Assembly (NCBI RefSeq): GCF_017873175.1
Contig: NZ_JAGGJW010000017.1
Location: forward strand, 1-64,000
Reading direction: 5' to 3'
DNA: 64,000 nt
Origin: Neorhizobium petrolearium
GTDB taxonomy: Bacteria; Pseudomonadota; Alphaproteobacteria; Rhizobiales; Rhizobiaceae
Part shown: piece by piece, positions 24,753-33,902 of the stretch
How the letters are laid out: every line of letters begins with the position of its first letter
Numbering within the stretch: position 1 is the first letter of the stretch
Program-made: the position numbers and the translations under genes
Notes under the pieces: model-generated
Databases searched by the model: none
Told to the model about the DNA's origin: nothing
Seen by the model: only the letters and a program-made list of their open reading frames with translations

Positions 24753-26003
24753 ATGGTCGAACTGAAAAGACGAACACTCATGAAGATGCTGGGTGCCGGT
24801 GCGACCGCAGGTGCGCTCGGCGCGCCGATGATCGCTCGGGCGCAAGGCGCGCCGTACAGGATAGGTTTTGTTTCTGCCCTTTCCGGCCCGTCGGAAATGC
24901 TAGGCCGAGGCATGCTCGAGGGCGCGACGATCGCGATCGAGCGCATTAACTCCTCGGGTGGCGTCAATGGTCGGCAGATCGAACTTGTCGTGCGCGATGA
25001 CAAGGGCAAGCCTGATTCAGGTACCGTGGCCGCTCGCGAACTGATCGGCGAGGGTTGCCATCTCCTGATGGGAGTTTCCTCAAGCGCGGTAGGGTTGGCA
25101 ATCACCGCAATCCTTCCGCAAGAGAACGCGGTTCTGCTGACGGCAGCCGCGCACTCGCTGCGCCTCACGCACGAGGACTTCAACCGCCACTATTTCCGCA
25201 TCACCGACAATCCATACATGCGGCAGCGCGCGCAGGCGAAGCTGATGGCGGAGCTGCATCCGGAGGTCACGAGCTGGGGCGGCCTGATCCCCGACCACGA
25301 ATATGGTCGCTCGACCTGGGATTCGTTCAAGCACGGGCTGGAAGCCTATTATCCCGAGATCGCCAAGAGCGAGCCGACGATCTCGAATCCTATCATGTGT
25401 CAGTACGGCGGCAGCGATTATCGGAACTATGTTGTCTCCGCCATGCGCGATCCGGCCGTCGGTTTCCTGAATTCTATGTACGGAGGCGACGCGATCACGC
25501 TCTTCCAGCAGGCAAAGCCATACGGCTTCTTCCAGAAGAAGGCGCTAGTTGTCGACACTGCCAACGAGTTCATGGTGGCGCGCGCGATGAAGTCGGAAAT
25601 GCCTGACATGTGGACCGGTGCGCACTGGTATTTCGGCGCTTTCAAGGGCAACCCGTTCAATGACGAACTTTACGCCAAGTATGTGGAGCGCACCGGCAAC
25701 AAGTTTCCCGACGGCTTCGTTGCGGAAGGCCACGCCTGCATCCTGGCCTATGCCGAGGCGCTGAAGACGGCGCCCGAAGGCAATACGGAAGACATCATCG
25801 CCGCGCTGGAAGGGATGACCTTCGAGACAGCTACCGGCCTACGCACAATCCGTCCTGAAGACCATCAGGTGATCAAGCCGGTCATCCTCTACCGGGTCCG
25901 CGGTACCAATACTGCCGACGGGATCGAGGTGGTCGAGTACCGGACCATCCCCGGCGACCAGGTGATGGATAAGCCTACACCTGGCGCGCCGGTCGTTTGG
26001 TGA
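24753..26003 (+). CDS. ABC transporter periplasmic substrate-binding protein (HAAT/AmiC-like)
   Basis: A 416-residue periplasmic binding protein. The N-terminus KRRTLMKMLGAGATAGALGA looks like a twin-arginine (Tat) signal, with cleavage likely after IARAQG. The mature part starts PYRIGFVSALSGPSEMLGRG, typical of the urea/amide/branched-chain group, with LVVRDDKGKPDSGTVAAREL and IPDHEYGRSTWDSF. It delivers a ligand to a Liv-type importer, presumably the one at 32007-35353. A very similar paralogue lies at 30681. Acyl-CoA enzymes around it suggest a carboxylic acid ligand. Motifs C and D lie upstream. Confidence 0.9.
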   Translation: MVELKRRTLMKMLGAGATAGALGAPMIARAQGAPYRIGFVSALSGPSEMLGRGMLEGATIAIERINSSGGVNGRQIELVVRDDKGKPDSGTVAARELIGEGCHLLMGVSSSAVGLAITAILPQENAVLLTAAAHSLRLTHEDFNRHYFRITDNPYMRQRAQAKLMAELHPEVTSWGGLIPDHEYGRSTWDSFKHGLEAYYPEIAKSEPTISNPIMCQYGGSDYRNYVVSAMRDPAVGFLNSMYGGDAITLFQQAKPYGFFQKKALVVDTANEFMVARAMKSEMPDMWTGAHWYFGAFKGNPFNDELYAKYVERTGNKFPDGFVAEGHACILAYAEALKTAPEGNTEDIIAALEGMTFETATGLRTIRPEDHQVIKPVILYRVRGTNTADGIEVVEYRTIPGDQVMDKPTPGAPVVW

Positions 26004-26009
26004 TCTGCA

Positions 26010-26039
26010 CCGGAGGTGCCAGGTGCCTGGCGCCTCCGG
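26010..26039 (+). terminator. Strong stem-loop after first binding-protein gene
   Basis: CCGGAGGTGCCAGG at 26010-26023 pairs with CCTGGCGCCTCCGG at 26026-26039, a 14-pair stem with one G-T type mismatch, seven bases after the stop codon. There is no strong T-run. Such hairpins after binding-protein genes often protect the mRNA or partly terminate, so the binding protein is made in excess of the downstream genes. Confidence 0.6.
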
Positions 26040-26200
26040 CAGCCTCGATTTCGAGGTGTTGAGCACTGCCCGGCGTGAATAAAAATGAATTATGAACCGG
26101 TAGTCATTTTGTTATTGACGGTCTCCCGCAATTGTGGTCTTTTTGATCAGCGAAGGACGAACGGTCCAGGGAGTGGCGCCGTCGCCGGAGGAGGAGATAC

Positions 26201-26995
26201 ATGACGTATGAAAGCTACCGCGAGCTCGGTCTCGAAATTCGTGACCGTGTGCTGACGATCACGCTTAATCGCCCGGATAAGGCCAATGCCGTCAATGAGC
26301 CGATGCACGAGGAGTTGGCGCGCATTTTCCAGGATGCGGCGCTCGACGATGACGTCGACGTGATCGTATTGACCGGCGCCGGCCGCGCCTTTTCCGCTGG
26401 CGGCGACGTCGACTGGTTTCAGAAGATGATCGACCAGCCCTCTGCGTTCGAAAAGACCGCTGCCGAGGGGCGCCGTATCGTCTTCTCCATGCTCGATTGT
26501 GAAAAGCCGATAGTCGCCAAGGTCAACGGCCATGCGGCCGGGCTCGGTGCTACCATGGCGCTTTTTTGCGACGTGATCTTCGCATCCGATAAGGCGAAGA
26601 TAGGCGATCCTCACGTTTCGGTCGGCTTCGTTGCCGGTGACGGTGGCGCAGTGATCTGGCCGCAGCTGATCGGCTATGCCCGTGCCAAGGAATATCTGAT
26701 GACGGGCGAATTGATCCCCGCTACCTATGCCGCGCAGATCGGCCTGATCAATTATGCCGTTTCCAACGAAGAGCTTGATGTGCGGGTCGATGAATTCGTC
26801 GCCCGCCTTCAGGCCGGCGCCAGGAAGGCGATCCGCTGGACCAAGGTTTCGGTCAATATCGGATTGAAGCAACTCGCCCACAGCATGATGGACGCCTCGC
26901 TCAGCCTAGAGGCGCAGTCGAACATGACCGACGACCACCAGGAAGCCGTCAACGCGTTCCGCGAAAAGCGAACGCCGGTTTTTACCGGTCGCTGA
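26201..26995 (+). CDS. Enoyl-CoA hydratase/isomerase family protein
   Basis: A 264-residue crotonase. The oxyanion loop is TGAGRAFSAGGDVDWF and the second loop GHAAGLGATMALFCDVIFAS. The active-site segment IGDPHVSVGFVAGDGGAVIW has aspartate and glycine where classical hydratases carry the first glutamate, as also seen in dehalogenase-like or hydrolase-like members. GGAGGAGATAC precedes the ATG. It begins a five-gene run (hydratase, acyl-CoA dehydrogenase, SDR, ligase, second binding protein) with short spacing. The exact reaction is not certain. Confidence 0.87.
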   Translation: MTYESYRELGLEIRDRVLTITLNRPDKANAVNEPMHEELARIFQDAALDDDVDVIVLTGAGRAFSAGGDVDWFQKMIDQPSAFEKTAAEGRRIVFSMLDCEKPIVAKVNGHAAGLGATMALFCDVIFASDKAKIGDPHVSVGFVAGDGGAVIWPQLIGYARAKEYLMTGELIPATYAAQIGLINYAVSNEELDVRVDEFVARLQAGARKAIRWTKVSVNIGLKQLAHSMMDASLSLEAQSNMTDDHQEAVNAFREKRTPVFTGR

Positions 26996-27028
26996 CGGCC
27001 GGCCGAGCTACCGACAGGAAAATCACTG

Positions 27029-28192
27029 ATGAATTTCGATGAGTCCGAACATATCACGATGATCCGTGAGACGTTGCGCCGTTTCGTGGAGGCGGAGATG
27101 CCGCGCGAGCTTGCTCGCAAATGGGACAAGGAAAATCACTTCCCGCGCGACGTCTACAACAAGCTCGCCGCGCTCGGCATAATGGGCCTGACGGTCGATG
27201 AGGAATATGGCGGCAGCGGCCGCGACATTCCGGCAACGATGATCGTCATCGAGGAGCTTGCCAAGCGCAGCCTCGCCGTCGCCGTGCCTTACATCATGTG
27301 CGCCTGTTACGCCGGCATGAACATCGCCGAATGTGCCTCCGTAGAGCAGAAAAGGACGCTGCTACCGAAGATTGCCACCGGCGAGCTGATGTTTGCCTAC
27401 GGCTGGACGGAGCCGGACATTGGTGCCGACCTCGCTTCGGTCAAGACGACGGCGGTTCGTGAAGGGGATGAACTCGTCATCAACGGCGCCAAGCGCTTCT
27501 GCTCGGGCGCCGGCATTGCCGACTACATCTATGCGCTGGTCCGCACCGGCCCGGCGACGGAGCGATACAAGAACCTCTCGATCGTGCTGATCCCGCCGAC
27601 CGCACCGGGGGTGTCGATCGTCGGCCTCGAATGCATGGGCATGAAGGGTGCGGCAACGACGGACGTCTCCTTCATGGACGTGCGCGTTCCCGCCGCCAAC
27701 GTCATCGGCGGCGAGGAAGGGTGGAACCGGGGCTGGGACTTCATCGTCGGCTCAGGGCTCGACGTCGAGAAGCTGGAAGTCGCGGCTCTTGCGCTCGGCA
27801 TCGCCACCGCCGCTGTCGACGATGCCTGGGAGTATGCGCAGGAGCGCCGCCAGTTCAATAAGCCGATCTGTGCCAACCAGTCGATCCGCCATCAGCTCGC
27901 CGACATGAAGACGTCGCTGCATGCCTGCCGGCTGATGATGATGCATGCCGCCTGGCTCGCCCAGGAGGAGCGCCCCTGCCGCGTCGAGACGTCGATGACC
28001 AAGCTCTACGTCTGCGATACCGGCAAGAAGATTGCCCAGGACGCCCAGACGATCTTCGGCGCCTACGGCTACTCCAAGGAATTCGACGTCGAACGCTATG
28101 TCCGCGACAGCCTGCTGATGCCGATCATTGGAGGATCTTCGGCAATCCAGCGCAACAACATTGTCAACTGGATGGCGCTGCCGAAAGGCTGA
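27029..28192 (+). CDS. Acyl-CoA dehydrogenase
   Basis: A 387-residue acyl-CoA dehydrogenase with all standard features: LGIMGLTVDEEYGGSGRDIP, the flavin/substrate region GWTEPDIGADLASVKTTAVR, YAQERRQFNKPICANQSIRH and the end IFGAYGYSKEFDVERYVRDS with IIGGSSAIQRNNI, where EIQR is AIQR. It probably acts as a homotetramer and reduces ETF, whose beta gene lies at 38663. It follows the hydratase by 33 bases. The substrate would be the CoA ester made by one of the cluster's ligases. Confidence 0.9.
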   Translation: MNFDESEHITMIRETLRRFVEAEMPRELARKWDKENHFPRDVYNKLAALGIMGLTVDEEYGGSGRDIPATMIVIEELAKRSLAVAVPYIMCACYAGMNIAECASVEQKRTLLPKIATGELMFAYGWTEPDIGADLASVKTTAVREGDELVINGAKRFCSGAGIADYIYALVRTGPATERYKNLSIVLIPPTAPGVSIVGLECMGMKGAATTDVSFMDVRVPAANVIGGEEGWNRGWDFIVGSGLDVEKLEVAALALGIATAAVDDAWEYAQERRQFNKPICANQSIRHQLADMKTSLHACRLMMMHAAWLAQEERPCRVETSMTKLYVCDTGKKIAQDAQTIFGAYGYSKEFDVERYVRDSLLMPIIGGSSAIQRNNIVNWMALPKG

Positions 28193-28226
28193 CGCCGAAA
28201 AGGCTATTCTGGAGGAGGACCCGGAC

Positions 28227-29024
28227 ATGGAAAAGCGAGACAGGGTAAGTTTCGATTTTTCCGGTGAGGTGGCCGTCGTCACCGGGGCCGCAAGCGGTAT
28301 CGGCAAGGAGGTTGCCCGCCAGCTCGTTGCCGCGGGAGCTACGGTTTATGTCAACGATCTCGACCCGGCCAGGGTCGGGGCCGTGGCTGCCGAACTCGGC
28401 GACAACGCCATTGCCGCCGCTGGCGACGTAACCGTGCTTTCGACCGCGACCAGTATCGTTGAAGCTGCCAAGGCGAAATTCGGCAAGCTCGACATTCTGG
28501 TCAATAGTGCCGGGATCGCCGACGAGATGGTGCCGACACTCGAGCAGGACCTTGACCGCTGGCAACGCGTAGTCGACGTCAGTCTGCGCGGTAGCTACCT
28601 CATGTCGCGAGAGGCCGGCCGCCTGATGACGGCGGCGCGCTCGGGAAAGATCATAAACTTCGCATCCATCGCCGGCGTCGTCGGGCTGCCGGGGCGCAAC
28701 GCCTACAGCGCGGCCAAGGCCGGGATCGTAATGATGACGAAGACGATGGCGGCCGAATGGGGCGGGCTCGGCGTTCGCGTCAACGCGATCGCGCCCGGCT
28801 ACATCGAGACGCCGATGGTCGACGACCTGATGAGCCGTGGCCGCATCACCGATGAGATGGTGCACAGCCGCACGCCGCTGCGCCGTTTCGGCGAACCCTC
28901 CGAAATCGCAAAGCCGGTTCTGTTCCTCTGTTCGTCGGCTGCCTCCTACGTGACCGGTGCGTGCCTCTCGGTCGATGGCGGATGGGCCGCGTTCGGCGGC
29001 ATCGCGCTTCCAGTTGCGGAGTGA
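28227..29024 (+). CDS. SDR-family NAD-dependent dehydrogenase
   Basis: A 265-residue short-chain dehydrogenase starting at ATG 28227 after GGAGGAGG. It has TGAASGIGKEVARQL, NDLDPARVG (aspartate indicating NAD), NSAGIADE, catalytic serine in NFASIAG and YSAAKAG. Its place between acyl-CoA dehydrogenase and ligase suggests oxidation of a 3-hydroxyacyl-CoA or a cyclic alcohol. The ligase gene starts six bases after its stop. Confidence 0.88.
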   Translation: MEKRDRVSFDFSGEVAVVTGAASGIGKEVARQLVAAGATVYVNDLDPARVGAVAAELGDNAIAAAGDVTVLSTATSIVEAAKAKFGKLDILVNSAGIADEMVPTLEQDLDRWQRVVDVSLRGSYLMSREAGRLMTAARSGKIINFASIAGVVGLPGRNAYSAAKAGIVMMTKTMAAEWGGLGVRVNAIAPGYIETPMVDDLMSRGRITDEMVHSRTPLRRFGEPSEIAKPVLFLCSSAASYVTGACLSVDGGWAAFGGIALPVAE

Positions 29025-29029
29025 GACCG

Positions 29030-30640
29030 GTGAACGAAGACATCTCCAGCGCCACACGTCCGCTGCCGGCCGACATCGAATGCCGCACGCCACTGCAGCT
29101 TCTCGCCCGTAACGCGACGCTCTATCCGAACAAGCTCGCAATCGTCGCAGAATCCTGCACGGGCACGCAGGTGAGCCTGACCTATTCGGCGCTTGCCTGG
29201 CATGTGGACAAGGCTGCCGAGACCCTGCGCGGTGCCGGCCTCTCGCGCGGCGAGCACCTTGGCATCCTGCTCACCAACGCTTCGGCATTGGAATATCTGT
29301 GCCTCGCCTTCGGCGCCATGCGCCTAGGTGGGGTCGTCGTGCCGCTCAATGCCCGTTTTGCCGATCGTGAACTCGTAGCTGCGATCGAGGACATGGACTG
29401 CGTCGCGCTCGCCTATGGCAAGGAGTTCGCCGCCCGCGTATCCGCCTTCATCCCGACGCTTGCCGTTGCGCCGCGGCTGCGAATCCAGGTAGGAGCCGGT
29501 GCGGATGGCGATGCGCTTGACTGGCAGACGCTGATGGATGCCGGCCGCGCCGACCGCAGTGGATTTCCGGAGGTCGGCGAAGACGACCTTGCCGACCTGT
29601 TGCTGACCTCCGGCACGACCGGACGTTCCAAGGGCGTAATGCTGACCCATGGCAATGCCGTGGCGACCGGTGTCGCGGTAGCGGGCGGGCTGTCGCTACG
29701 GCCGGACGACATCTACCAGAGTCCGTTCCCGCTGTTCACCAGCTCCGGCTTCCACTTCAACATTATGGCGACCTGGTGGGCCGGTGCGACGCTGGTCATC
29801 GAACCGGGCGTAGACGTCGAGGCGACGCTTGCCCGCATGACACGCGAACGCACCACGGTCTATTGCGCCGTGCCGGCCGTCTACATCTTCATGCTCGAGC
29901 GCTATACGGCCGGCATTCACGACCTCTCGGCCATGCGCGTTTTCGACTACGGCGGGGCGCCGATGGCGCGCGAGGTGATCCGCAAGCTCGCTGACACCTT
30001 CCCGCACGTGGAATTGCGCCAGACCTACGGTCTGACGGAGGCGGGACCGAGCGGAACCTTCCTTGCCGGATGCGATGCGATTGGCAAGCTCGGCTCGATC
30101 GGGACGGCGATGCCGCTCTGCGAGACGACGGTCAGAAAGAGCGACCTCAGTCACGCGAAGCCCGGCGAGACCGGCGAGATCGTCATGCGTGGTCCAACCG
30201 TCATGCAGGGCTACTATAAGCGCCCGGAGGAAACGGCGAAGTCGCTGCACGACGGCTGGCTGTGGACCGGCGATCTCGCGACCCTCGATGAAGACGGCTA
30301 CATCTTCTACCTCGACCGCAACAAGGACGTGATCATCCGTGGTGGCTTCAACATCAGTTCGATGGAAGTCGAGAACGCGATCTTCGAGCATCCGGACGTC
30401 AAGGAGGCGGCGGTTGTCTCCATACCCCATGACAAGCTGGGAGAGGACCTGTGCGTCTTTGTCGTGGGGCGCGAAGGGGCTGTGCTCGATGCGGAGGAAC
30501 TGACGGCGTTTTGCAAGGTACGCATCGCCGACTACAAAGTGCCGCGCCGGTGGACTTTCGTGAGTGAACTGCCGCGCAATCCCACTGGCAAGATTCTCAA
30601 GAACAAGTTGCGGGAGCAGGCGCGCGGATTGAACGCCTAG
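29030..30640 (+). CDS. AMP-forming acyl-CoA ligase
   Basis: A 536-residue member of the ANL ligase superfamily, starting at a GTG (29030). The P-loop is LLTSGTTGRSKGVMLTHGN; further motifs are RQTYGLTEAGPS, TGDLATLDEDGYIFYLDRNK and the C-terminal catalytic lysine in RNPTGKILK. It activates a carboxylic acid to its CoA thioester via the acyl-AMP, probably the compound brought in by the adjacent importer. The length matches medium-chain or aromatic acyl-CoA ligases. Confidence 0.9.
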   Translation: MNEDISSATRPLPADIECRTPLQLLARNATLYPNKLAIVAESCTGTQVSLTYSALAWHVDKAAETLRGAGLSRGEHLGILLTNASALEYLCLAFGAMRLGGVVVPLNARFADRELVAAIEDMDCVALAYGKEFAARVSAFIPTLAVAPRLRIQVGAGADGDALDWQTLMDAGRADRSGFPEVGEDDLADLLLTSGTTGRSKGVMLTHGNAVATGVAVAGGLSLRPDDIYQSPFPLFTSSGFHFNIMATWWAGATLVIEPGVDVEATLARMTRERTTVYCAVPAVYIFMLERYTAGIHDLSAMRVFDYGGAPMAREVIRKLADTFPHVELRQTYGLTEAGPSGTFLAGCDAIGKLGSIGTAMPLCETTVRKSDLSHAKPGETGEIVMRGPTVMQGYYKRPEETAKSLHDGWLWTGDLATLDEDGYIFYLDRNKDVIIRGGFNISSMEVENAIFEHPDVKEAAVVSIPHDKLGEDLCVFVVGREGAVLDAEELTAFCKVRIADYKVPRRWTFVSELPRNPTGKILKNKLREQARGLNA

Positions 30641-30680
30641 ATTCCAATTTCTGAATTGTCGCGACCAACAGGAGGAGCAA

Positions 30681-31934
30681 ATGGTTAGGACAACGAGACG
30701 TAACGCACTGAAACTGCTGGGTGTCGGGGTTGCGGCGGGCGCACTCGGCATGCCCTGGGTCCGCAACGCCCAAGCGAGCGGTCCCTACAAGATCGGCTTC
30801 CTCGGTTCGCTCAGCGGTCCGGCGGAATCGCTTGGCGCTCCGATGCTGGAGGGTGTGAAGATCGCCGTCGAGGACATCAACGCCGCCGGCGGCACCAATG
30901 GGAGGCAACTTGAACTGGTGGTCCGCGACGACAAGGCCAAGCCCGATGTCGGCACGGCGGCGGCGCGCGAGCTTGTCGGGGAAGGTTGCAGCATGCTTCT
31001 CGGCGTCGTCTCGAGCGCGGTCGCGCTCGCCGTCAGCGCCGTCCTCCAGCAGGAAGATGCCGTTCTGATCACCTGTGCGGCCCATTCGATGCGGTTGACC
31101 AAGGAAGACTTCAACCGCAACTACTTCCGCATCACCGACAATCCTTTCATGCGCCAGCGTGCGCAGGCCCATGTCATGGCCGAGCGGTTTGGCGAAGTTA
31201 CCACCTGGGGCGGCTTGATCCCGGATCACGAATACGGTCGTTCTACCTGGGAATGTTTCGACAACGGACTGAAGACCTACTATCCGGAACTCGCCAAGGC
31301 CGAGCCCACGATCTCCAAGCCGGTCATGACAACCTACGGCGGCAGCGACTATCGCAACTTCGTGGCGTCTGCAATGCGCGATCCCGCGGTCGGTTTTTTC
31401 GTTTCCGCCTATGGCGGCGATGCCATCACCATGTACCAGCAGGCGCTGCCCTACGGCTTCTTCAAGAAGAAGCACCCGATCGTCGATGCGGCCAACGAAT
31501 TCATCGTCGCCCGCGCGATGAAGGAAAATTTCCCCGAAATGTGGATTGGCTCGCACTGGTACTCGGGCGCCTTCACCGGCAACCCGATGAACGACGAACT
31601 TGCCCGCAAAATGACCGAGCGCACGGGTATCAAGTTCCTCGACGGCTTCATCGGCGAAGGCTATTCCGCCGTCCGCGCCTATGCCGAAGCACTGAAGACT
31701 GCCGATAGCGGCAAGACGGCAGACGTGATCAAGGCGCTCGAAGGCCTCACCTTCGACAGTCCGACGGGCAAGCGCACGATCCGCGCCGAGGATCACCAGA
31801 CGATCAAGCCGGTCGTGCTCTACCGCGTTCGCGGCGCGTCCAACGCTGACGGCATCGAGGTGGTCGAGCATCGGGTGATAGACGGAGCGACCGTGATCGA
31901 TCCGGCAACACCGGGTGTCAAGCTGACATTCTGA
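30681..31934 (+). CDS. ABC transporter substrate-binding protein, paralogue of 24753
   Basis: A 417-residue binding protein closely related to the one at 24753: shared MLEG, DDKxKPDxGTxAARELxGEGC, ITDNPxMRQRAQAxxMAE and WGGLIPDHEYGRSTWxxF blocks. The twin-arginine-like start TRRNALKLLGVGVAAGALG precedes a cleavage site near RNAQASG. It lies directly before livHMGF, the usual place, so it is probably the main binding protein. The 24753 copy may widen the ligand range. Confidence 0.9.
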   Translation: MVRTTRRNALKLLGVGVAAGALGMPWVRNAQASGPYKIGFLGSLSGPAESLGAPMLEGVKIAVEDINAAGGTNGRQLELVVRDDKAKPDVGTAAARELVGEGCSMLLGVVSSAVALAVSAVLQQEDAVLITCAAHSMRLTKEDFNRNYFRITDNPFMRQRAQAHVMAERFGEVTTWGGLIPDHEYGRSTWECFDNGLKTYYPELAKAEPTISKPVMTTYGGSDYRNFVASAMRDPAVGFFVSAYGGDAITMYQQALPYGFFKKKHPIVDAANEFIVARAMKENFPEMWIGSHWYSGAFTGNPMNDELARKMTERTGIKFLDGFIGEGYSAVRAYAEALKTADSGKTADVIKALEGLTFDSPTGKRTIRAEDHQTIKPVVLYRVRGASNADGIEVVEHRVIDGATVIDPATPGVKLTF

Positions 31935-31940
31935 GTCACC

Positions 31941-31971
31941 GGAAGGCGGCAGCCAATGGCTGCCGCCTTCC
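31941..31971 (+). terminator. Perfect stem-loop between binding protein and permease genes
   Basis: GGAAGGCGGCAGCCA at 31941-31955 pairs perfectly with TGGCTGCCGCCTTCC at 31957-31971, starting seven bases after the binding-protein stop. A T-rich patch (ATTTATTTT) follows at about 31981. It can act as a partial terminator or as mRNA stabiliser, giving more binding protein than permease. An ATG at 31956 falls within it and is an unlikely start. Confidence 0.65.
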
Positions 31972-32006
31972 GCCTGATAGATTTATTTTGCGGAGAGGTC
32001 CCTCCA

Positions 32007-32888
32007 ATGGTGGGCGATTTTCTACTGGTCGGTTTGAACGGCATGACCTGGGCGATGGCGGTTTTCCTAGTCGCTGCCGGGCTCACGCTGATCTTCGGCA
32101 TTCTTCATATCCTGAACTTCTCCCATGGCGGCTTCGTCATGATCGGCGCCTACCTAACCTACACACTGATCAATCAGACGAGCGGGCCGACTGGAATATT
32201 CGTGTTCCTTGCCGTTGCCGTCCTGTGCGCGGCCGTGGTTGGCGTGCTCGGCTACGTGATCGACCGGACGGTGTTTGAGCGGCTGAAGGCCGTCGATGAT
32301 TCCTATTCGCTGATCGCCACCTACGCGATGCTGATCCTTTGCGAAGGCGGGGTCAAGCTGGTATGGGGTCCGGATTTCATCGCGTTGCCCCCGCCTGCTG
32401 GCCTCGACGGGGCGCTGCTCCTCGGCGACCTCTTCATCCCGTCCTATTCGCTCTTCGTGATACTTTCCGGCATCGTCGTGTTTCTGGTTCTCGACTTCTG
32501 GATCCACCGCACACGTTCGGGCAAGGTGATGCAGTCCGTCGCCCTCGATCCGTGGATGGCGAACGTGCTCGGCATCAACATCAATGCCATGTTTACCACC
32601 GCCGTCGTCGCCGGCTTCGCACTAGCGGGGCTCGCCGGCGGGTTGCTGGCCCCGAACCAGAGCCTCTCGCCTGGGCTCGGCGGCACTTACATCATCCAGG
32701 CTTTCGGCGTGATCATCGTCGGTGGCATCGGCAATGTCCGTGGCGCCTTTATCGCGGCACTGGTCCTCGGCATGATCGATGCCTTTGGCACCGTCTATGT
32801 GCCAGAATACCCTGGCATTTTCTTCTACATCGCCGTTGCCGGTATCCTGATGTACCGACCGCAAGGCCTTCTGAGTGGGATTCGTTGA
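32007..32888 (+). CDS. livH: ABC transporter inner-membrane permease LivH
   Basis: A 293-residue LivH permease. The family hallmark reads GLTLIFGILHILNFSHGGFV, followed by several membrane helices and the coupling segment SGKVMQSVALDPWMANVLGI. The start at 32007 is chosen because CGGAGAGG precedes it; the in-frame ATG at 31956 lies in a hairpin. It pairs with LivM four bases downstream. Order H-M-G-F, unlike the first importer. Confidence 0.9.
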   Translation: MVGDFLLVGLNGMTWAMAVFLVAAGLTLIFGILHILNFSHGGFVMIGAYLTYTLINQTSGPTGIFVFLAVAVLCAAVVGVLGYVIDRTVFERLKAVDDSYSLIATYAMLILCEGGVKLVWGPDFIALPPPAGLDGALLLGDLFIPSYSLFVILSGIVVFLVLDFWIHRTRSGKVMQSVALDPWMANVLGININAMFTTAVVAGFALAGLAGGLLAPNQSLSPGLGGTYIIQAFGVIIVGGIGNVRGAFIAALVLGMIDAFGTVYVPEYPGIFFYIAVAGILMYRPQGLLSGIR

Positions 32889-32891
32889 ACC

Positions 32892-33902
32892 ATGAGCAGA
32901 GGACAGAACACGTCATCGACCACCTCGGCAGCCAACGCGGCGATCCTGGCTGCAGCGCTTGTCTTTGCGACCCTGCCACTTTGGGCCGACAAGGGCCTGG
33001 TTTTCCTGGCCGGCATCGTCATGGTGCAGATCGTCTTTGCGGTAAGCTTCAACCTGATGTTCGGCCTCACGGGTCTCGTCAGTTTCGGCCAGGCGGCATT
33101 CTTTGCCGCCGGCGCCTACACCGCGGCATGGCTGGGGCGCGCCGTGCCGGAACTCCCCTTCCTTATTTTCTGCCTTGCCGGGGGCCTCGTCGGCGCCCTG
33201 TTGGCACTCCTGATCGGGGTGGTGGCCCTGCGCCGTGCCAGCGGCATTTATTTCGCGATCCTGACGCTGGCGCTCGGCCAGTTGGTCTACACGCTCATTG
33301 GCAAATCCGATGCTCTCGGGCGCGAAGACGGTCTGGTCGGCATCAAGAGACCGGTTATCGACCTCTTCGTCGGTACGCTCGACCTGTCGATCGGCGACCG
33401 GTACTACTATTTCCTCCTGGTCGCCTGCGGGATCCTGCTCGGTCTCCTCTGGTGGGTTTGGCACGGCCAACTCGGTCGGCTGCTGGCCGCACTGCGCCAG
33501 GATGCCGAACGTATACGCTTCTTCGGCGTCAACGTCCGGCGCTATCGTGAGATCGCCTTTATCATCAGCGGTGGCGTGACTGCCCTTGCCGGTGCGCTGG
33601 TCGCGCCTTGGAGCCAGATCATCACGCCCGCAATTGCCCACTGGAGCTATTCGGCGCTGCCGATCCTGTTCTGCCTGCTCGGCGGCGCCTCGCGCTTCTG
33701 GGGGCCGGCGGTCGGTGCGATCGTCTTCGCCGGTCTGGAATACGCTACCCGCACCATGGTCGGCGTGAGCGAACTGATCGTCGGCGGTGCTCTGCTGGTG
33801 GTCGTGCTGGCGATGCCGGGCGGGATCGTCGGCACACTCAGCTTGCTTGCTCGCAAACTGACGAAGAACGGAAAGGAGCGGCTCAATGAGCAATCTGCTT
33901 GA
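32892..33902 (+). CDS. livM: ABC transporter inner-membrane permease LivM
   Basis: A 336-residue LivM permease with SFNLMFGLTGLVSFGQAAFF (family hallmark), LRRASGIYFAILTLALGQLV and the coupling region LGRLLAALRQDAERIRFFGV. The C-terminus continues 17 bases into livG, an overlap that implies coupled translation. It provides half of the channel for the importer fed by the binding proteins at 24753 and 30681. Confidence 0.9.
   Translation: MSRGQNTSSTTSAANAAILAAALVFATLPLWADKGLVFLAGIVMVQIVFAVSFNLMFGLTGLVSFGQAAFFAAGAYTAAWLGRAVPELPFLIFCLAGGLVGALLALLIGVVALRRASGIYFAILTLALGQLVYTLIGKSDALGREDGLVGIKRPVIDLFVGTLDLSIGDRYYYFLLVACGILLGLLWWVWHGQLGRLLAALRQDAERIRFFGVNVRRYREIAFIISGGVTALAGALVAPWSQIITPAIAHWSYSALPILFCLLGGASRFWGPAVGAIVFAGLEYATRTMVGVSELIVGGALLVVVLAMPGGIVGTLSLLARKLTKNGKERLNEQSA

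Noticed and set aside
30597-31871. 424-codon leftward frame opposite the second binding protein
   Set aside because: It is the antisense shadow of a clear binding-protein gene; its residues show no family pattern and it lacks a ribosome site.
31956-32006. Upstream ATG for livH at 31956
   Set aside because: It lies in the centre of a perfect hairpin and lacks a ribosome site; 32007 has CGGAGAGG upstream.
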